Shown here: piece by piece, positions 17,797-26,844 of the stretch
How positions within the stretch are numbered: position 1 is the stretch's first letter
How the letters are laid out: each line of letters starts with the position of its first letter
Source of the DNA: JALCOL01 sp022649665
GTDB taxonomy: Bacteria > Bacillota > Bacilli > Lactobacillales > Enterococcaceae
Direction: 5' to 3' (one strand)
NCBI GenBank assembly: GCA_030372335.1
Contig: JAUDCW010000017.1
DNA: 49,763 bases
The notes under the pieces: generated by a model
Told to the model about the DNA's origin: nothing
The model's database searches: none
The model's input: only the letters and a program-made list of their open reading frames with translations
Program-made: the position numbers and the translations under genes

Positions 17797-18447
17797 ATGG
17801 AAATCAACCAATATATCGATCACACACTTTTAAAGCCAGATGCAACACGGGCGCAAATCAAGAAGATCATTGAAGAAGCGAAAGAATACAAATTTTTCTC
17901 AGTCTGCATCAATCCGTTTTGGGTCCCGCTGGCGCATGAAGAATTAAAAGACACTTCTGTCAAAGTTTGTACCGTAATCGGCTTCCCTCTGGGAGCGAAT
18001 ACGAGCGCAGTCAAAGAATACGAAACAACGGACGCGATCAAAAACGGCGCAAATGAAGTCGATATGGTGATCAACATCGGTGCCTTAAAAGGCGGCGAGT
18101 ATGAAATCGTAAAAGAAGATATCCAAAAAGTTGTCGCAGCATCAGAAGAAAAAGCACTTGTCAAAGTGATCATTGAAAGCTCGCTTTTGACGGATGAAGA
18201 AATCGTAAAAGCTTGCGAATTGGCAAAAGAAGCCGGGGCAGACTTTGTCAAAACATCAACTGGGTTCGCAAATGGCGGCGCTTCGGTCCATGCAGTCGAA
18301 TTGATGAGAAAGACTGTCGGCAGCGAAATGGGCGTCAAGGCAAGCGGCGGCATCCACTCTTACGAAGATGCCAAAGCACTGATCGACGCCGGTGCGACGC
18401 GGATCGGCGCAAGTGCCGGGATCGCGATCGTCGAGGGGGCCAAATAA
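17797..18447 (+). CDS. deoC: deoxyribose-phosphate aldolase
   Basis: The 216-residue class I aldolase cleaves 2-deoxyribose-5-phosphate to glyceraldehyde-3-phosphate and acetaldehyde. Schiff-base Lys-152 is in FVKTSTGF, the second active Lys-181 in VKASGGI, and the catalytic Asp-89 in NEVDMVINIG. A GGGGAG site precedes the ATG. It lies between pdp and cdd; the cdd ribosome binding site is within its last codons, so translation of the two may be coupled. Confidence 0.96.
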   Translation: MEINQYIDHTLLKPDATRAQIKKIIEEAKEYKFFSVCINPFWVPLAHEELKDTSVKVCTVIGFPLGANTSAVKEYETTDAIKNGANEVDMVINIGALKGGEYEIVKEDIQKVVAASEEKALVKVIIESSLLTDEEIVKACELAKEAGADFVKTSTGFANGGASVHAVELMRKTVGSEMGVKASGGIHSYEDAKALIDAGATRIGASAGIAIVEGAK

Positions 18448-18451
18448 CAAA

Positions 18452-18844
18452 ATGGCAGCAAAAAAAGAATGGATCGAGCTCGCGCAAGCGCAATTGGACA
18501 AAGCTTATGTGCCATATTCTCATTTTCCTGTCGGAGCAGTACTAGTCACAGAGGACGAAAAGCTTTATACTGGAATTAACATAGAAAACGTTTCCTACAG
18601 CTTAACGAACTGTGCCGAACGAACGGCTTTTTTCAAGGCTGTCTCTGAAGGGGAAATGAAATTCAAACATCTTGTGATTGCTGGAAGAACTGATGAGCCG
18701 ATCTCGCCTTGCGGGGCATGTCGTCAAGTCATGGCCGAATTTTGCGATCCGGAGATGCCGGTCACACTGGTCAACGATCGCGACCGCGTGCTGGAAACGA
18801 CTGTCAGAAAGCTTTTGCCTTATGCATTTACTGAGATCGAGTAG
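18452..18844 (+). CDS. cdd: cytidine deaminase
   Basis: The 130-residue protein is the tetrameric, zinc-dependent type that deaminates cytidine and deoxycytidine to uridine and deoxyuridine, feeding Pdp. The zinc ligands and catalytic acid are Cys-54 and Glu-56 in NCAERTA, with Cys-87 and Cys-90 in PCGACRQV. The ATG at 18452 matches family N-termini; the longer frame from 18392 overlaps deoC and has no site of its own. The ribosome binding site GAGGGGG is 12 bases away, somewhat far. Confidence 0.95.
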   Translation: MAAKKEWIELAQAQLDKAYVPYSHFPVGAVLVTEDEKLYTGINIENVSYSLTNCAERTAFFKAVSEGEMKFKHLVIAGRTDEPISPCGACRQVMAEFCDPEMPVTLVNDRDRVLETTVRKLLPYAFTEIE

Positions 18845-18857
18845 CACCACGGACTTG

Positions 18858-18884
18858 TTTCAAACAATCGCAAAGATTGTTGAA
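18858..18884 (+). repeat. hairpin between cdd and the binding lipoprotein gene
   Basis: TTTCAAACAATC and GATTGTTGAAA form a stem with one bulged A and a 5-base loop. It has no T run, so it is more likely an mRNA processing or stability element than a terminator. Confidence 0.5.
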
Positions 18885-18922
18885 AAATAAAATTCTTTTA
18901 TGGATGAGGAGGACTCATAGAG

Positions 18923-20005
18923 ATGAAGAAGACAAAATTTTTTGGGACTTGCGCGATTGCTCTCGGAGCTTTGATCGCTCTTAGCGCATGCGGAGGTGGA
19001 AAATCCACTTCGAGTTCCGGAGACAATGCATCGACTGGCGACAAAGGAAAAGAAAAAACGGCAGCATTAATCACTGATACTGGTGGTGTTGATGATCGCT
19101 CATTTAACCAATCCGCTTGGGAAGGGTTGCAAAAATGGGGGAAAGATCACAAGCTGAAACGCGGGAACAACGGCTTCCAATATTTCCAATCTACAAATGA
19201 ATCTGAATATGTTCCAAATATCGACCAGGCATTATCTGCTGGGTTCCAAACTATTTTCGGAATCGGCTACAAATTGAAACCAGCGATCGAACAACAAGCA
19301 AAAAGCAATCCAGACACAAACTTCGTTATTATCGATGATGTTATTGAAGGACAAAAGAATGTAGTATCTGCTACTTTCCAAGATAACGAAGCTGCTTACT
19401 TGGCTGGGATCGCTGCAGCTTACACGACGAAGAGCAATAAAGTCGGCTTTATCGGCGGGGTTGAAGGGGACGTAATCGACCGTTTCGACGCTGGATATAA
19501 AGCAGGGGTTGACGCTGGAGCAAAAGCGTTGAACAAAACAGTTGAAGTAATCAACCAATATGCCGGCGACTTCAATGCACCGGATAAAGGGAAATCGATC
19601 GCTCAAGGGATGTACTCTCAAGGCGCGGATATCATTTATCATGCTTCAGGCGGTACCGGAAACGGTGTATTCCAAGAAGCGAAAGCGATCAACGAATCTG
19701 GCGAAGGCAGCAAAGTTTGGGTCATCGGTGTTGACCGCGACCAATCCGACGAAGGTAAATACAGCGGCGGGAACTTCTGCTTGACTTCTACAACGAAGGG
19801 CGTAAATATCGCAGTGGAAGATTTGGCTCAAAAATCCAGCGACGGTAAATTCCCTGGCGGCAAACACATCGTTTACGGTTTGAAACAAGACGGTGTTGGT
19901 TTGACAGACGGCCAATTAGACGACGCAGCGAAAAAAGCAGTCGATGCAGCGAAGAAAGATATTATCGACGGGAAAGTCAAAGTTCCAGAACATCCGTCTA
20001 AATAA
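18923..20005 (+). CDS. BmpA/Med-type nucleoside-binding lipoprotein of an ABC importer
   Basis: The 360-residue protein begins with a signal peptide and lipobox LSAC, placing lipidated Cys-23 on the outer face of the membrane. The mature domain has the Bmp/PnrA fold markers TAALITDTGGVDDRSFNQSAWEGLQ, GIGYKLKPAIEQQA, NKVGFIGGVEGDVIDRFDAGYKAG and GVDRDQSDEG. Proteins of this group (PnrA, BmpD) bind purine and pyrimidine nucleosides. It belongs with the ATPase and two permeases downstream. The terminator after it would give the binding protein more mRNA than the membrane parts, as is usual for ABC importers. Confidence 0.93.
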   Translation: MKKTKFFGTCAIALGALIALSACGGGKSTSSSGDNASTGDKGKEKTAALITDTGGVDDRSFNQSAWEGLQKWGKDHKLKRGNNGFQYFQSTNESEYVPNIDQALSAGFQTIFGIGYKLKPAIEQQAKSNPDTNFVIIDDVIEGQKNVVSATFQDNEAAYLAGIAAAYTTKSNKVGFIGGVEGDVIDRFDAGYKAGVDAGAKALNKTVEVINQYAGDFNAPDKGKSIAQGMYSQGADIIYHASGGTGNGVFQEAKAINESGEGSKVWVIGVDRDQSDEGKYSGGNFCLTSTTKGVNIAVEDLAQKSSDGKFPGGKHIVYGLKQDGVGLTDGQLDDAAKKAVDAAKKDIIDGKVKVPEHPSK

Positions 20006-20036
20006 TTTTGATTCTTTGAAGCATTGAGTTTGACAT

Positions 20037-20091
20037 GCAAAGAAGTCACAAAGTAAATACACCCATTTGCTTAGGCTTCTTTGCTTTTTTT
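20037..20091 (+). terminator. leaky intrinsic terminator after the binding protein gene
   Basis: GCAAAGAAG and CTTCTTTGC enclose a 30-base loop and are followed by seven T. Position within an apparent operon suggests partial read-through. Confidence 0.6.
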
Positions 20092-20229
20092 ATGAATTGT
20101 TAAATCGTTTTACCAAACTTATTTGAGAATGTTCTAAGTCTATTGGACTTATAGGAAAAGACCTTTAGACCGCTCTTTTCCTGCAAGCCTTATAGACACA
20201 AAACATTGAAAGATTAGGAAGTGAGTATC

Positions 20230-21795
20230 GTGGAAGAAGAAAAATATGTGATAGAAATGCGCAACATCACAAAAGCTTTCGGTACTTTTAAAGCCAACGA
20301 CAATATCAATCTGAAAGTACGCAAAGGGGAAGTCCATGCGCTCTTAGGTGAAAACGGCGCCGGGAAATCTACGTTGATGAATATGCTTTCCGGTCTGCTT
20401 CAGCCGACATCCGGTCAAATCTATTTGAACGGCAAACCGGTTGAAATCACCAGTCCAACGGTCGCAAATGATCTGGGGATCGGGATGGTCCATCAGCATT
20501 TCATGCTTGTCGATGCTTTTACGGTCACCGAAAACATCATTTTAGGAAGCGAACCTGTCAGAGGGGTCGTTTTGAACCAGCACGAAGCAGCAAAAGAAAT
20601 CGAAGATCTATCAAAAAAATATGGATTGACTGTAAAACCGCATGCGTTGGTCGCTGATATTTCAGTGGGGATGCAGCAGCGGGCCGAGATCTTGAAAACG
20701 CTTTACCGCGGAGCAGACATTCTGATTTTTGATGAGCCGACGGCCGTTTTGACGCCGCAGGAAATCGATGAATTGATGGAAATCATGAAAGAGCTGACAA
20801 AAGAAGGCAAATCGATCATTTTGATCACCCATAAATTGGATGAAATCAAAAAAGTCGCCGACCGCTGTACCGTTATTCGGCGCGGAAAAAGTATCGATAC
20901 GGTTGAAGTAAAAGACGTTTCCAGTCAGGAATTAGCAGATATGATGGTCGGCCGTTCGGTTACTTTCAAAACGAAAAAGAAACCAGCGGAACCGAAAGAA
21001 GTCGTTTTGGATATCAAAGATCTGCACGTTAAAGAAGAACGTGGGTTGGAAGCAGTCCGCGGTTTGAATCTCGATGTGCGGGCCGGCGAGATCGTCGGGA
21101 TCGCCGGGATCGACGGCAACGGCCAGACAGAGCTGATCCAGGCACTGACCGGTTTGCGCAAAGTCGAAAGCGGCAAGATCACTTTTAATGGAAAAGATAT
21201 CACAAATGATCGTCCGCGGCAGATCACTGAAGCCGGCGTGAGCCACGTGCCGGAAGACCGTCATCGTTATGGCTTGATCTTGGAGATGACACTTGCGGAA
21301 AACTTGGCGCTGCAAACGTATTACGAGCCGCCGATGAGCAATCACGGCGTATTGAATTATGACCAAATCAACAGTCATGCCCGCAAATTGATCAAAGAAT
21401 TCGATGTGCGGACAACAAGCGAACTGGTTCCAGCACAGGCATTGTCCGGCGGGAATCAGCAAAAAGCGATCATCGCTCGTGAAATGGATCGCGATTCAGA
21501 ACTCGTGATCGTTGCACAGCCGACTCGCGGTTTGGATGTCGGGGCGATCGAATATATCCACAAACGTCTGATCGAACAGCGCGACCAAGGGAAAGCTGTC
21601 TTGGTAGTCAGTTTCGAATTGGATGAAATCATGAATTTATCGGACCGGATCGATGTAATCCACCAAGGAGTGATCGTCGGGGAAGTATTGCCGCATGAAA
21701 CGACCGAGCAGGAGCTTGGTTTGCTGATGGCCGGTTCTTCTCTTGAAAAGGCGAGAGCCGAGTTAGCTGCAAAGGAGGTCGGTCAAGGTGAATGA
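20230..21795 (+). CDS. nucleoside ABC importer, duplicated ATP-binding subunit
   Basis: A GTG at 20230 is taken as start because AGGAAGTGAG is 5 or more bases upstream; the GTG at 20221 lies within that site. The 521-residue protein carries two ABC domains, like RbsA and NupA/YufO. Domain 1 has Walker A GENGAGKST (40-48), an atypical signature ISVGMQQR and Walker B LIFDEPTAVLTPQE. Domain 2 has a degenerate Walker A, GIDGNGQTEL, with signature LSGGNQQK and VIVAQPTRGLDVGA in place of a canonical Walker B. It couples ATP hydrolysis to uptake of nucleosides delivered by the lipoprotein. The next gene overlaps it by 8 bases. Confidence 0.93.
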   Translation: MEEEKYVIEMRNITKAFGTFKANDNINLKVRKGEVHALLGENGAGKSTLMNMLSGLLQPTSGQIYLNGKPVEITSPTVANDLGIGMVHQHFMLVDAFTVTENIILGSEPVRGVVLNQHEAAKEIEDLSKKYGLTVKPHALVADISVGMQQRAEILKTLYRGADILIFDEPTAVLTPQEIDELMEIMKELTKEGKSIILITHKLDEIKKVADRCTVIRRGKSIDTVEVKDVSSQELADMMVGRSVTFKTKKKPAEPKEVVLDIKDLHVKEERGLEAVRGLNLDVRAGEIVGIAGIDGNGQTELIQALTGLRKVESGKITFNGKDITNDRPRQITEAGVSHVPEDRHRYGLILEMTLAENLALQTYYEPPMSNHGVLNYDQINSHARKLIKEFDVRTTSELVPAQALSGGNQQKAIIAREMDRDSELVIVAQPTRGLDVGAIEYIHKRLIEQRDQGKAVLVVSFELDEIMNLSDRIDVIHQGVIVGEVLPHETTEQELGLLMAGSSLEKARAELAAKEVGQGE

Positions 21796-22933
21796 TCGAG
21801 GAGAAAAGATCCGCAATTTACTTGTTCCAATCATCTCTGTCATTTTCGGGTTTCTGCTAGGTGCTATTATTATGCTTATTTTCGGCTACAATCCAGGCTT
21901 GGCATATGAATCGATGCTGAAGGCCGGACTCGGGAATATGCGAAGCATCGGTGAAGTATTGCGCCAAGCCTCGCCATTGATCTTTACCGCGCTGGGCTTT
22001 GCGGTTGCCAGTGCAGCCGGCTTCTTTAATATCGGGCTTTCTGGGCAAGCGCTTTGCGGCTGGGTCTCCAGCATCTGGGTCGCGCTCGCTTTTCCGGGAC
22101 TTCCTAAGCCGGTCCTTGTCGTTTTGTGTGTCGTTGTCGGCGCGATCGCCGGCGCACTTGCCGGAGCGATCCCAGGCGCGTTGCGGGCCTTCTTCGGAAC
22201 GAGTGAAGTAATCACGACGATCATGCTGAACTATGTATTCCTATACGTCAGCACCTATATGATCCATAATGTCTTTCCAAAAACATTTATGGTCAACAAA
22301 GATAGTACGAATATGATCGGCGACGCTGCGAGTCTGCGCGTCATGTGGCTGACCCGCGCCTTTTCCGGTTCGCGCGTCAGCATGGGGCTTTTCTTGGCGC
22401 TTTTAGCGCTGATCGCCGTCTGGTTCATCATGAAGAAGACGACGCTCGGCTTCGAGATCCGCGCCGTTGGTTTGAACCCGTTTGCTTCCGAATATGCCGG
22501 CATGAGCAGCCGGAAAACGATCATTCTTTCAATGATGCTCTCCGGAACACTCGCAGGACTGGGCGGTGTGATTGAAGGCTTGGGAACTTACCAAAACTTC
22601 TTCGTGCAGACCGCTTCGCTTTCCATCGGGTTCGATGGGATGGCTGTCTCGCTGCTAGGATCCAATTCACCGATCGGGATCTTGTTTGCGGCACTGCTCT
22701 TCTCGGTGCTTAAGATTGGCGGTTTGGGGATGCAGACGGGTGCGAACGTGCCGTTTGAAATCGTCAATATCGTTATTGCCAGCATCATCTTCTTTGTAGG
22801 GATCAATTACGCGATTCGTCTCTTAGTTGCCAAAACCGGCGGAAAGAAAAAGGCGACAGTCGAAGTGACTGAAGTCAAAGAGGTTGAATCGAAACCAGAT
22901 CAAAAAGATTCGCAGGAAGGGGGAGAGCTCTGA
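21788..22933 (+). CDS. nucleoside ABC importer permease 1
   Basis: The GTG at 21788 has AAAGGAGG 9 bases upstream, inside the end of the ATPase gene. The 381-residue protein has about ten hydrophobic segments of the BPD_transp_2 family (RbsC, LivH and NupB-like), with TSEVITTIMLNYVFLYV and the cytoplasmic loop FEIRAVGLNPFASEYAGM that contacts the ATPase. The C-terminal ~35 residues are charged (VEVTEVKEVESKPDQK) and cytoplasmic. Its stop overlaps the start of the second permease by one base. Confidence 0.92.
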   Translation: MNDRGEKIRNLLVPIISVIFGFLLGAIIMLIFGYNPGLAYESMLKAGLGNMRSIGEVLRQASPLIFTALGFAVASAAGFFNIGLSGQALCGWVSSIWVALAFPGLPKPVLVVLCVVVGAIAGALAGAIPGALRAFFGTSEVITTIMLNYVFLYVSTYMIHNVFPKTFMVNKDSTNMIGDAASLRVMWLTRAFSGSRVSMGLFLALLALIAVWFIMKKTTLGFEIRAVGLNPFASEYAGMSSRKTIILSMMLSGTLAGLGGVIEGLGTYQNFFVQTASLSIGFDGMAVSLLGSNSPIGILFAALLFSVLKIGGLGMQTGANVPFEIVNIVIASIIFFVGINYAIRLLVAKTGGKKKATVEVTEVKEVESKPDQKDSQEGGEL

Positions 22934-23889
22934 TGAGTTTAATCACGATTTTAACACTTGTTGTGTCCTCGACTTTAGTGTATTCCACCCCCTTGATTTT
23001 AACGTCATTAGGTGGAACGTTCTCCGAACGAAGCGGTGTTGTCAACGTAGGTTTGGAAGGAATCATGGTAATGGGGGCTTTCTCCGCAGTCGTCTTCAAC
23101 TTGACCTTTGCGGATAAATTTGGGCATATGACACCGTGGCTTGCCTGTCTGGTCGCGGGCTGTGTGGGGCTTGTCTTCTCGCTTCTGCATGCTGTTGCGA
23201 CAGTTTCCTTGCGAGCTGACCACATCGTCAGCGGTACTGTAGTCAACTTGATGGCGCCGGCACTTGGCGTTTTCTTGATCAAAGTTATCTACAACAAAGG
23301 ACAAACAGATAATATCGCTGAAAACTTGGGCTATTTCTCTTTCCCGGGACTATCAAAAATTCCAGTGATCGGGAAGATCCTTTTCGACAATACGTCGCTA
23401 GCGGCATACCTTGCAATCTTGATTGCGGTCTTGTCCTGGTTTATCATCTTCAAAACCCGGTTCGGTCTGCGCTTGCGGTCCGTGGGTGAAAATCCGCAAG
23501 CAGCGGATACATTGGGGATCAATGTATATGTACTGCGCTATGCCGGCGTATTGATTTCCGGTTTCTTGGGCGGAATGGGCGGTGCAGTATTTGCACAGTC
23601 GATTTCCGGGAACTTCTCCGTTGGAACAATCGCTGGTCAAGGGTTTATTTCCATGGCCGCAATGATCTTCGGAAAATGGAACCCGCTGGGCGCAATGGGC
23701 GCATCGCTTTTCTTCGGTTTTGCGCAATCGCTCAGTATCATCGGCGGACAATTGCCGGTCATCTCGAACATTCCGTCCATGTACTTGCAAATCGCGCCAT
23801 ACTTGTTGACGATCATCGTTTTGGTTGCTTTCTTAGGGAAATCCTCTGCACCGAAAGCCGATGGGATCAACTATATCAAATCTAAATAA
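22933..23889 (+). CDS. nucleoside ABC importer permease 2
   Basis: The 318-residue protein is the shorter permease partner, starting at ATG 22933 in an overlap with the previous stop and behind GAAGGGGGAG. Family features are TPLILTSLGGTFSERSGVVN near the N-terminus and the coupling loop LRLRSVGENPQAADTLGINV. It completes a Bmp-NupABC-like importer. A terminator-like hairpin separates it from deoB. Confidence 0.92.
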   Translation: MSLITILTLVVSSTLVYSTPLILTSLGGTFSERSGVVNVGLEGIMVMGAFSAVVFNLTFADKFGHMTPWLACLVAGCVGLVFSLLHAVATVSLRADHIVSGTVVNLMAPALGVFLIKVIYNKGQTDNIAENLGYFSFPGLSKIPVIGKILFDNTSLAAYLAILIAVLSWFIIFKTRFGLRLRSVGENPQAADTLGINVYVLRYAGVLISGFLGGMGGAVFAQSISGNFSVGTIAGQGFISMAAMIFGKWNPLGAMGASLFFGFAQSLSIIGGQLPVISNIPSMYLQIAPYLLTIIVLVAFLGKSSAPKADGINYIKSK

Positions 23890-23896
23890 GTGTTCA

Positions 23897-23944
23897 GAAA
23901 AAGGGTGGGACAAATGGGTGCAAGCCATTGGTCTGCCCTTTTTC
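23897..23944 (+). terminator. terminator-like hairpin between the importer and deoB
   Basis: GAAAAAGGG and CCCTTTTTC enclose an inner ATGG/CCAT stem. The left arm includes TGGGACAA, as does the terminator after maf. Probably partial, since deoB lies 33 bases on. Confidence 0.55.
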
Positions 23945-23976
23945 AATAATAAATCATGTCAGAAAGGATGTTGAAT

Positions 23977-25143
23977 ATGTTTAAACGAATTCATTTAATC
24001 GTTCTTGACTCAGTAGGAATCGGAGAAGCGCCGGACGCCGAACAATTCGGCGATGTGGGTGCCGACACGCTTGGACACATCGCAAGCGAAGCTGGACTCG
24101 ACGTTCCGCATATGGAACAGCTGGGATTGGGGCGGATCCGGCCGCTCGACGGTGTGAAAGCCGTGGAAGATCATGACGGATATGTTACGAAGCTCCAAGA
24201 AGTTTCAGTTGGCAAAGATACGATGACGGGTCACTGGGAGATCATGGGGCTCAGGATCGACAAACCATTCCATACGTACCCGAATGGTTTTCCGGATGAA
24301 CTGTTGAAAAAAATCGAAGACTTTTCAGGCCGCAAAATTCTTTGCAACTTGCCGTACAGCGGAACAAAAGTCATTGACGATTATGGTCCGGAACAAATGA
24401 AAACAGGGGCTTTGATCGTATATACTTCGGCCGATCCGGTCTTGCAGATCGCCGCGCACGAAGAGGTGATCCCGCTTGAAGAATTGTACAAGATCTGCCA
24501 ATATGTGCGCGACATCACCAAAGAAGAACCATATATGATCGGCCGCATCATCGCGCGTCCATATGTCGGCGAACCCGGCAATTTCACACGGACCAGCAAT
24601 CGCCATGACTATGCACTTGATCCGTTCGGACATACCGTTTTGGATTCTCTGAAAGAAAACGGCAAAGAAGTGATCGCAGTCGGCAAAATCAATGATATTT
24701 TCAACGGTCAAGGCGTGACCCAAGCGGTCCGGACTGTCAGCAATATGGACGGCGTTGATAAACTGCTCGAAGAAATGAAACAGGATTTTGAAGGCTTGAG
24801 TTTTACTAATTTAGTCGATTTTGATGCAATGTACGGCCACCGCCGCAATGTGAAAGGCTATGCACAAGCGCTGGAAGATTTTGATGCCCGCCTGCCGGAG
24901 ATCATCGACGCAATGCATGAAGATGACCTCTTGATGCTGACAGCTGACCACGGCAATGATCCGACATTCAAAGGAACGGACCACACGCGTGAATTCGTGC
25001 CGCTTTTGGCTTACAGCAAACAAATGAAAGACCACGGCGAGCTGCCGACTGGACATTATGCTGATATCGCGGCAACCGTTGCCGAAAACTTCCAAGTACC
25101 GCCGACAGAAAACGGCCGGAGCTTCCTTGATAAATTAAAATAA
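23977..25143 (+). CDS. deoB: phosphopentomutase
   Basis: Three in-frame ATG codons compete; the one at 23977 is best spaced (10 bases) from AGAAAGG and gives the family start MFKRIHLIVLDSVGIGEAPD. The 388-residue enzyme of the alkaline phosphatase superfamily interconverts (deoxy)ribose-1-phosphate and 5-phosphate, linking the phosphorylases to DeoC. The phosphorylated Thr-82 is in GKDTMTGHWE. The manganese ligands are seen in the N-terminal VLDSVG and in LTADHGNDPTFKGTDHTRE near the end. A spacing of 20 bases to punA suggests co-transcription. Confidence 0.96.
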   Translation: MFKRIHLIVLDSVGIGEAPDAEQFGDVGADTLGHIASEAGLDVPHMEQLGLGRIRPLDGVKAVEDHDGYVTKLQEVSVGKDTMTGHWEIMGLRIDKPFHTYPNGFPDELLKKIEDFSGRKILCNLPYSGTKVIDDYGPEQMKTGALIVYTSADPVLQIAAHEEVIPLEELYKICQYVRDITKEEPYMIGRIIARPYVGEPGNFTRTSNRHDYALDPFGHTVLDSLKENGKEVIAVGKINDIFNGQGVTQAVRTVSNMDGVDKLLEEMKQDFEGLSFTNLVDFDAMYGHRRNVKGYAQALEDFDARLPEIIDAMHEDDLLMLTADHGNDPTFKGTDHTREFVPLLAYSKQMKDHGELPTGHYADIAATVAENFQVPPTENGRSFLDKLK

Positions 25144-25163
25144 ATAGATAGAGGAGTTTGAAA

Positions 25164-25985
25164 ATGGCAGAATTGCTTTCGAGTATCAAAGAAACGGTTG
25201 ATTTCCTTCAAAACGAAGGAGTCGGGAAAGTCGAAGTCGGCTTGATCCTCGGCTCCGGGCTGGGCGAATTGGCAGAAGAAATCGAAGAAGCAGTAAAGAT
25301 CCCTTACAAAAATATCCCGCACTTCCCGCAATCGACGGTCGTCGGTCATGCAGGACAGCTGGTCTACGGGAAGCTTGCCGGCAAACAAGTTTTGGCGATG
25401 CAAGGGCGCTTCCACTTCTATGAAGGATATCCGATGGAAAAAGTCACTTATCCGGTTCGTGTGATGGCAGCCTTGAAGGCAGAAGGCGTCATTGTGACGA
25501 ATGCATGCGGCGGAGTGAACGAAACCTTTACCCCAGGCGATTTGATGCTGATCACCGATCAGATCAACTTTATTGGAACGAATCCATTGATCGGTAAAAA
25601 TGAAGACGAGTTAGGACCGCGCTTTCCTGATATGTCGCACGCTTTTACACCGGAATGGCAAGACGCAGCGCAAAAATCTGCAGATGAACTGGATGTATTT
25701 TTGAAAAGCGGTGTTTATATGGGCTTCAGCGGTCCAACTTATGAAACACCGGCAGAAGTCCGGATGGCGCGCATCATGGGTGCCGATGCAGTTGGGATGT
25801 CGACGGTGCCGGAAGTGATCGTTGCCGTTCACAGCGGTCTTAAAGTGTTGGGGATCTCCTGCATCACCAATTTGGCGGCGGGGATGCAAAATGATCTCAA
25901 CCATGCTGAAGTCGTGGCAACGACTGAACGTGTCAAAGCGACGTTCAAACAGCTGGTGAAGAAATGTCTTGAAAATCTTTCATAG
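25164..25985 (+). CDS. punA: purine-nucleoside phosphorylase, trimeric type
   Basis: The ATG at 25164 lies 7 bases after GAGGAG; an upstream TTG at 25158 is rejected. The 273-residue protein has the trimeric PNP signatures LILGSGLGELAEEI, VVGHAGQLVYGKLAGK, MQGRFHFYEGYPM, VTNACGGVNETFTPGDLMLITDQINF and GPTYETPAEVRMARIMGADAVGMSTVPE. Such enzymes split inosine and guanosine and their deoxy forms. It is followed directly by deoD, so two unrelated types of purine-nucleoside phosphorylase sit in one operon. Confidence 0.95.
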   Translation: MAELLSSIKETVDFLQNEGVGKVEVGLILGSGLGELAEEIEEAVKIPYKNIPHFPQSTVVGHAGQLVYGKLAGKQVLAMQGRFHFYEGYPMEKVTYPVRVMAALKAEGVIVTNACGGVNETFTPGDLMLITDQINFIGTNPLIGKNEDELGPRFPDMSHAFTPEWQDAAQKSADELDVFLKSGVYMGFSGPTYETPAEVRMARIMGADAVGMSTVPEVIVAVHSGLKVLGISCITNLAAGMQNDLNHAEVVATTERVKATFKQLVKKCLENLS

Positions 25986-26000
25986 AAAGGGGATTGAAAA

Positions 26001-26708
26001 ATGAGTGTGCATATTGGGGCAAAAGACGGCGAGATCGCTGATAAGATCTTGCTGCCGGGAGATCCGCTGCGGGCAAAATTCATTGCGGAAAATTTTTTGG
26101 AAGACGCAAAATGCTACAATGAAGTGCGCGGCATGCTGGGTTATACCGGAACATACAAAGGGGAGAGAATCTCCGTTCAAGGAACGGGAATGGGCCTTCC
26201 CAGCATCAGCATCTATGTCAATGAACTGATCCGCTTTTACGGGGTCAAAAAATTGATCCGCGTCGGCACGGCCGGTGCGATCAGTCGGGAAGTACATGTG
26301 CGCGACTTGGTCCTTGGGCAAGCAGCAGCAACGACTTCGGCGATGGTCGAACGCGAAGTTCCCAGCTACCATTATCCGCCGACTGCCGACTTTGGGATGC
26401 TGAAGACCGCTTTTGAGATTGCAACGAAAGCTGGTTTGCCGACACATGTCGGAACGATTCTGTCGAGCGATGCTTTTTACAATGACGAGTTGGACCGTGT
26501 GCTGGAATTAGCGAAACTGGGCGTTTATGCTGTCGAAATGGAAGCAGCTGCGCTTTATTATTTGGCACGCAAATTCCATGTGCAGGCGCTGACGATCCTG
26601 ACGATCAGCGATCACATGATCACCGGTGAAGAAACGACTGCTGCAGAGCGGCAAACAACGTTCAAAGATATGATGGAAGTCGGATTAGAAACTCTTTTGA
26701 AGTCGTAA
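26001..26708 (+). CDS. deoD: purine-nucleoside phosphorylase, DeoD (hexameric) type
   Basis: The 235-residue protein starts MSVHIGAKDGEIADKILLPGDPLRAKFIAE, the classic DeoD opening with phosphate-binding GDPLRA. VRVGTAG-like IRVGTAGAI, the ribose-binding VEMEAAAL near 179 and the catalytic Asp-204 in TISDH follow. Hexameric DeoD enzymes also accept adenosine and deoxyadenosine, so it widens the range over PunA. AAAGGGGA precedes the start. It is the last gene of the nucleoside operon and is followed by a terminator. Confidence 0.96.
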   Translation: MSVHIGAKDGEIADKILLPGDPLRAKFIAENFLEDAKCYNEVRGMLGYTGTYKGERISVQGTGMGLPSISIYVNELIRFYGVKKLIRVGTAGAISREVHVRDLVLGQAAATTSAMVEREVPSYHYPPTADFGMLKTAFEIATKAGLPTHVGTILSSDAFYNDELDRVLELAKLGVYAVEMEAAALYYLARKFHVQALTILTISDHMITGEETTAAERQTTFKDMMEVGLETLLKS

Positions 26709-26718
26709 AGACAAATTG

Positions 26719-26771
26719 GAAACGAAGGTGCCGAGCCGCAAGAGCTCGGTCCCTTCGTTTCTGCTTGTTTT
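26719..26771 (+). terminator. terminator of the nucleoside operon
   Basis: GAAACGAAGG/CCTTCGTTTC with an inner CCGAGC/GCTCGG stem forms a long hairpin, followed by TGCTTGTTTT. Confidence 0.75.
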
Positions 26772-26798
26772 GCTAAACGTGCGCGAAAAAAGTATAAT
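26770..26798 (+). promoter_or_regulatory. promoter of the small basic protein gene
   Basis: TTGCTA (26770-26775), 17 bases and TATAAT (26793-26798). It directly follows the operon terminator. Confidence 0.65.
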
Positions 26799-26844
26799 GG
26801 ATGCACGAAAACATTTTTCTCGAATCAAAGGAGATACATATATA

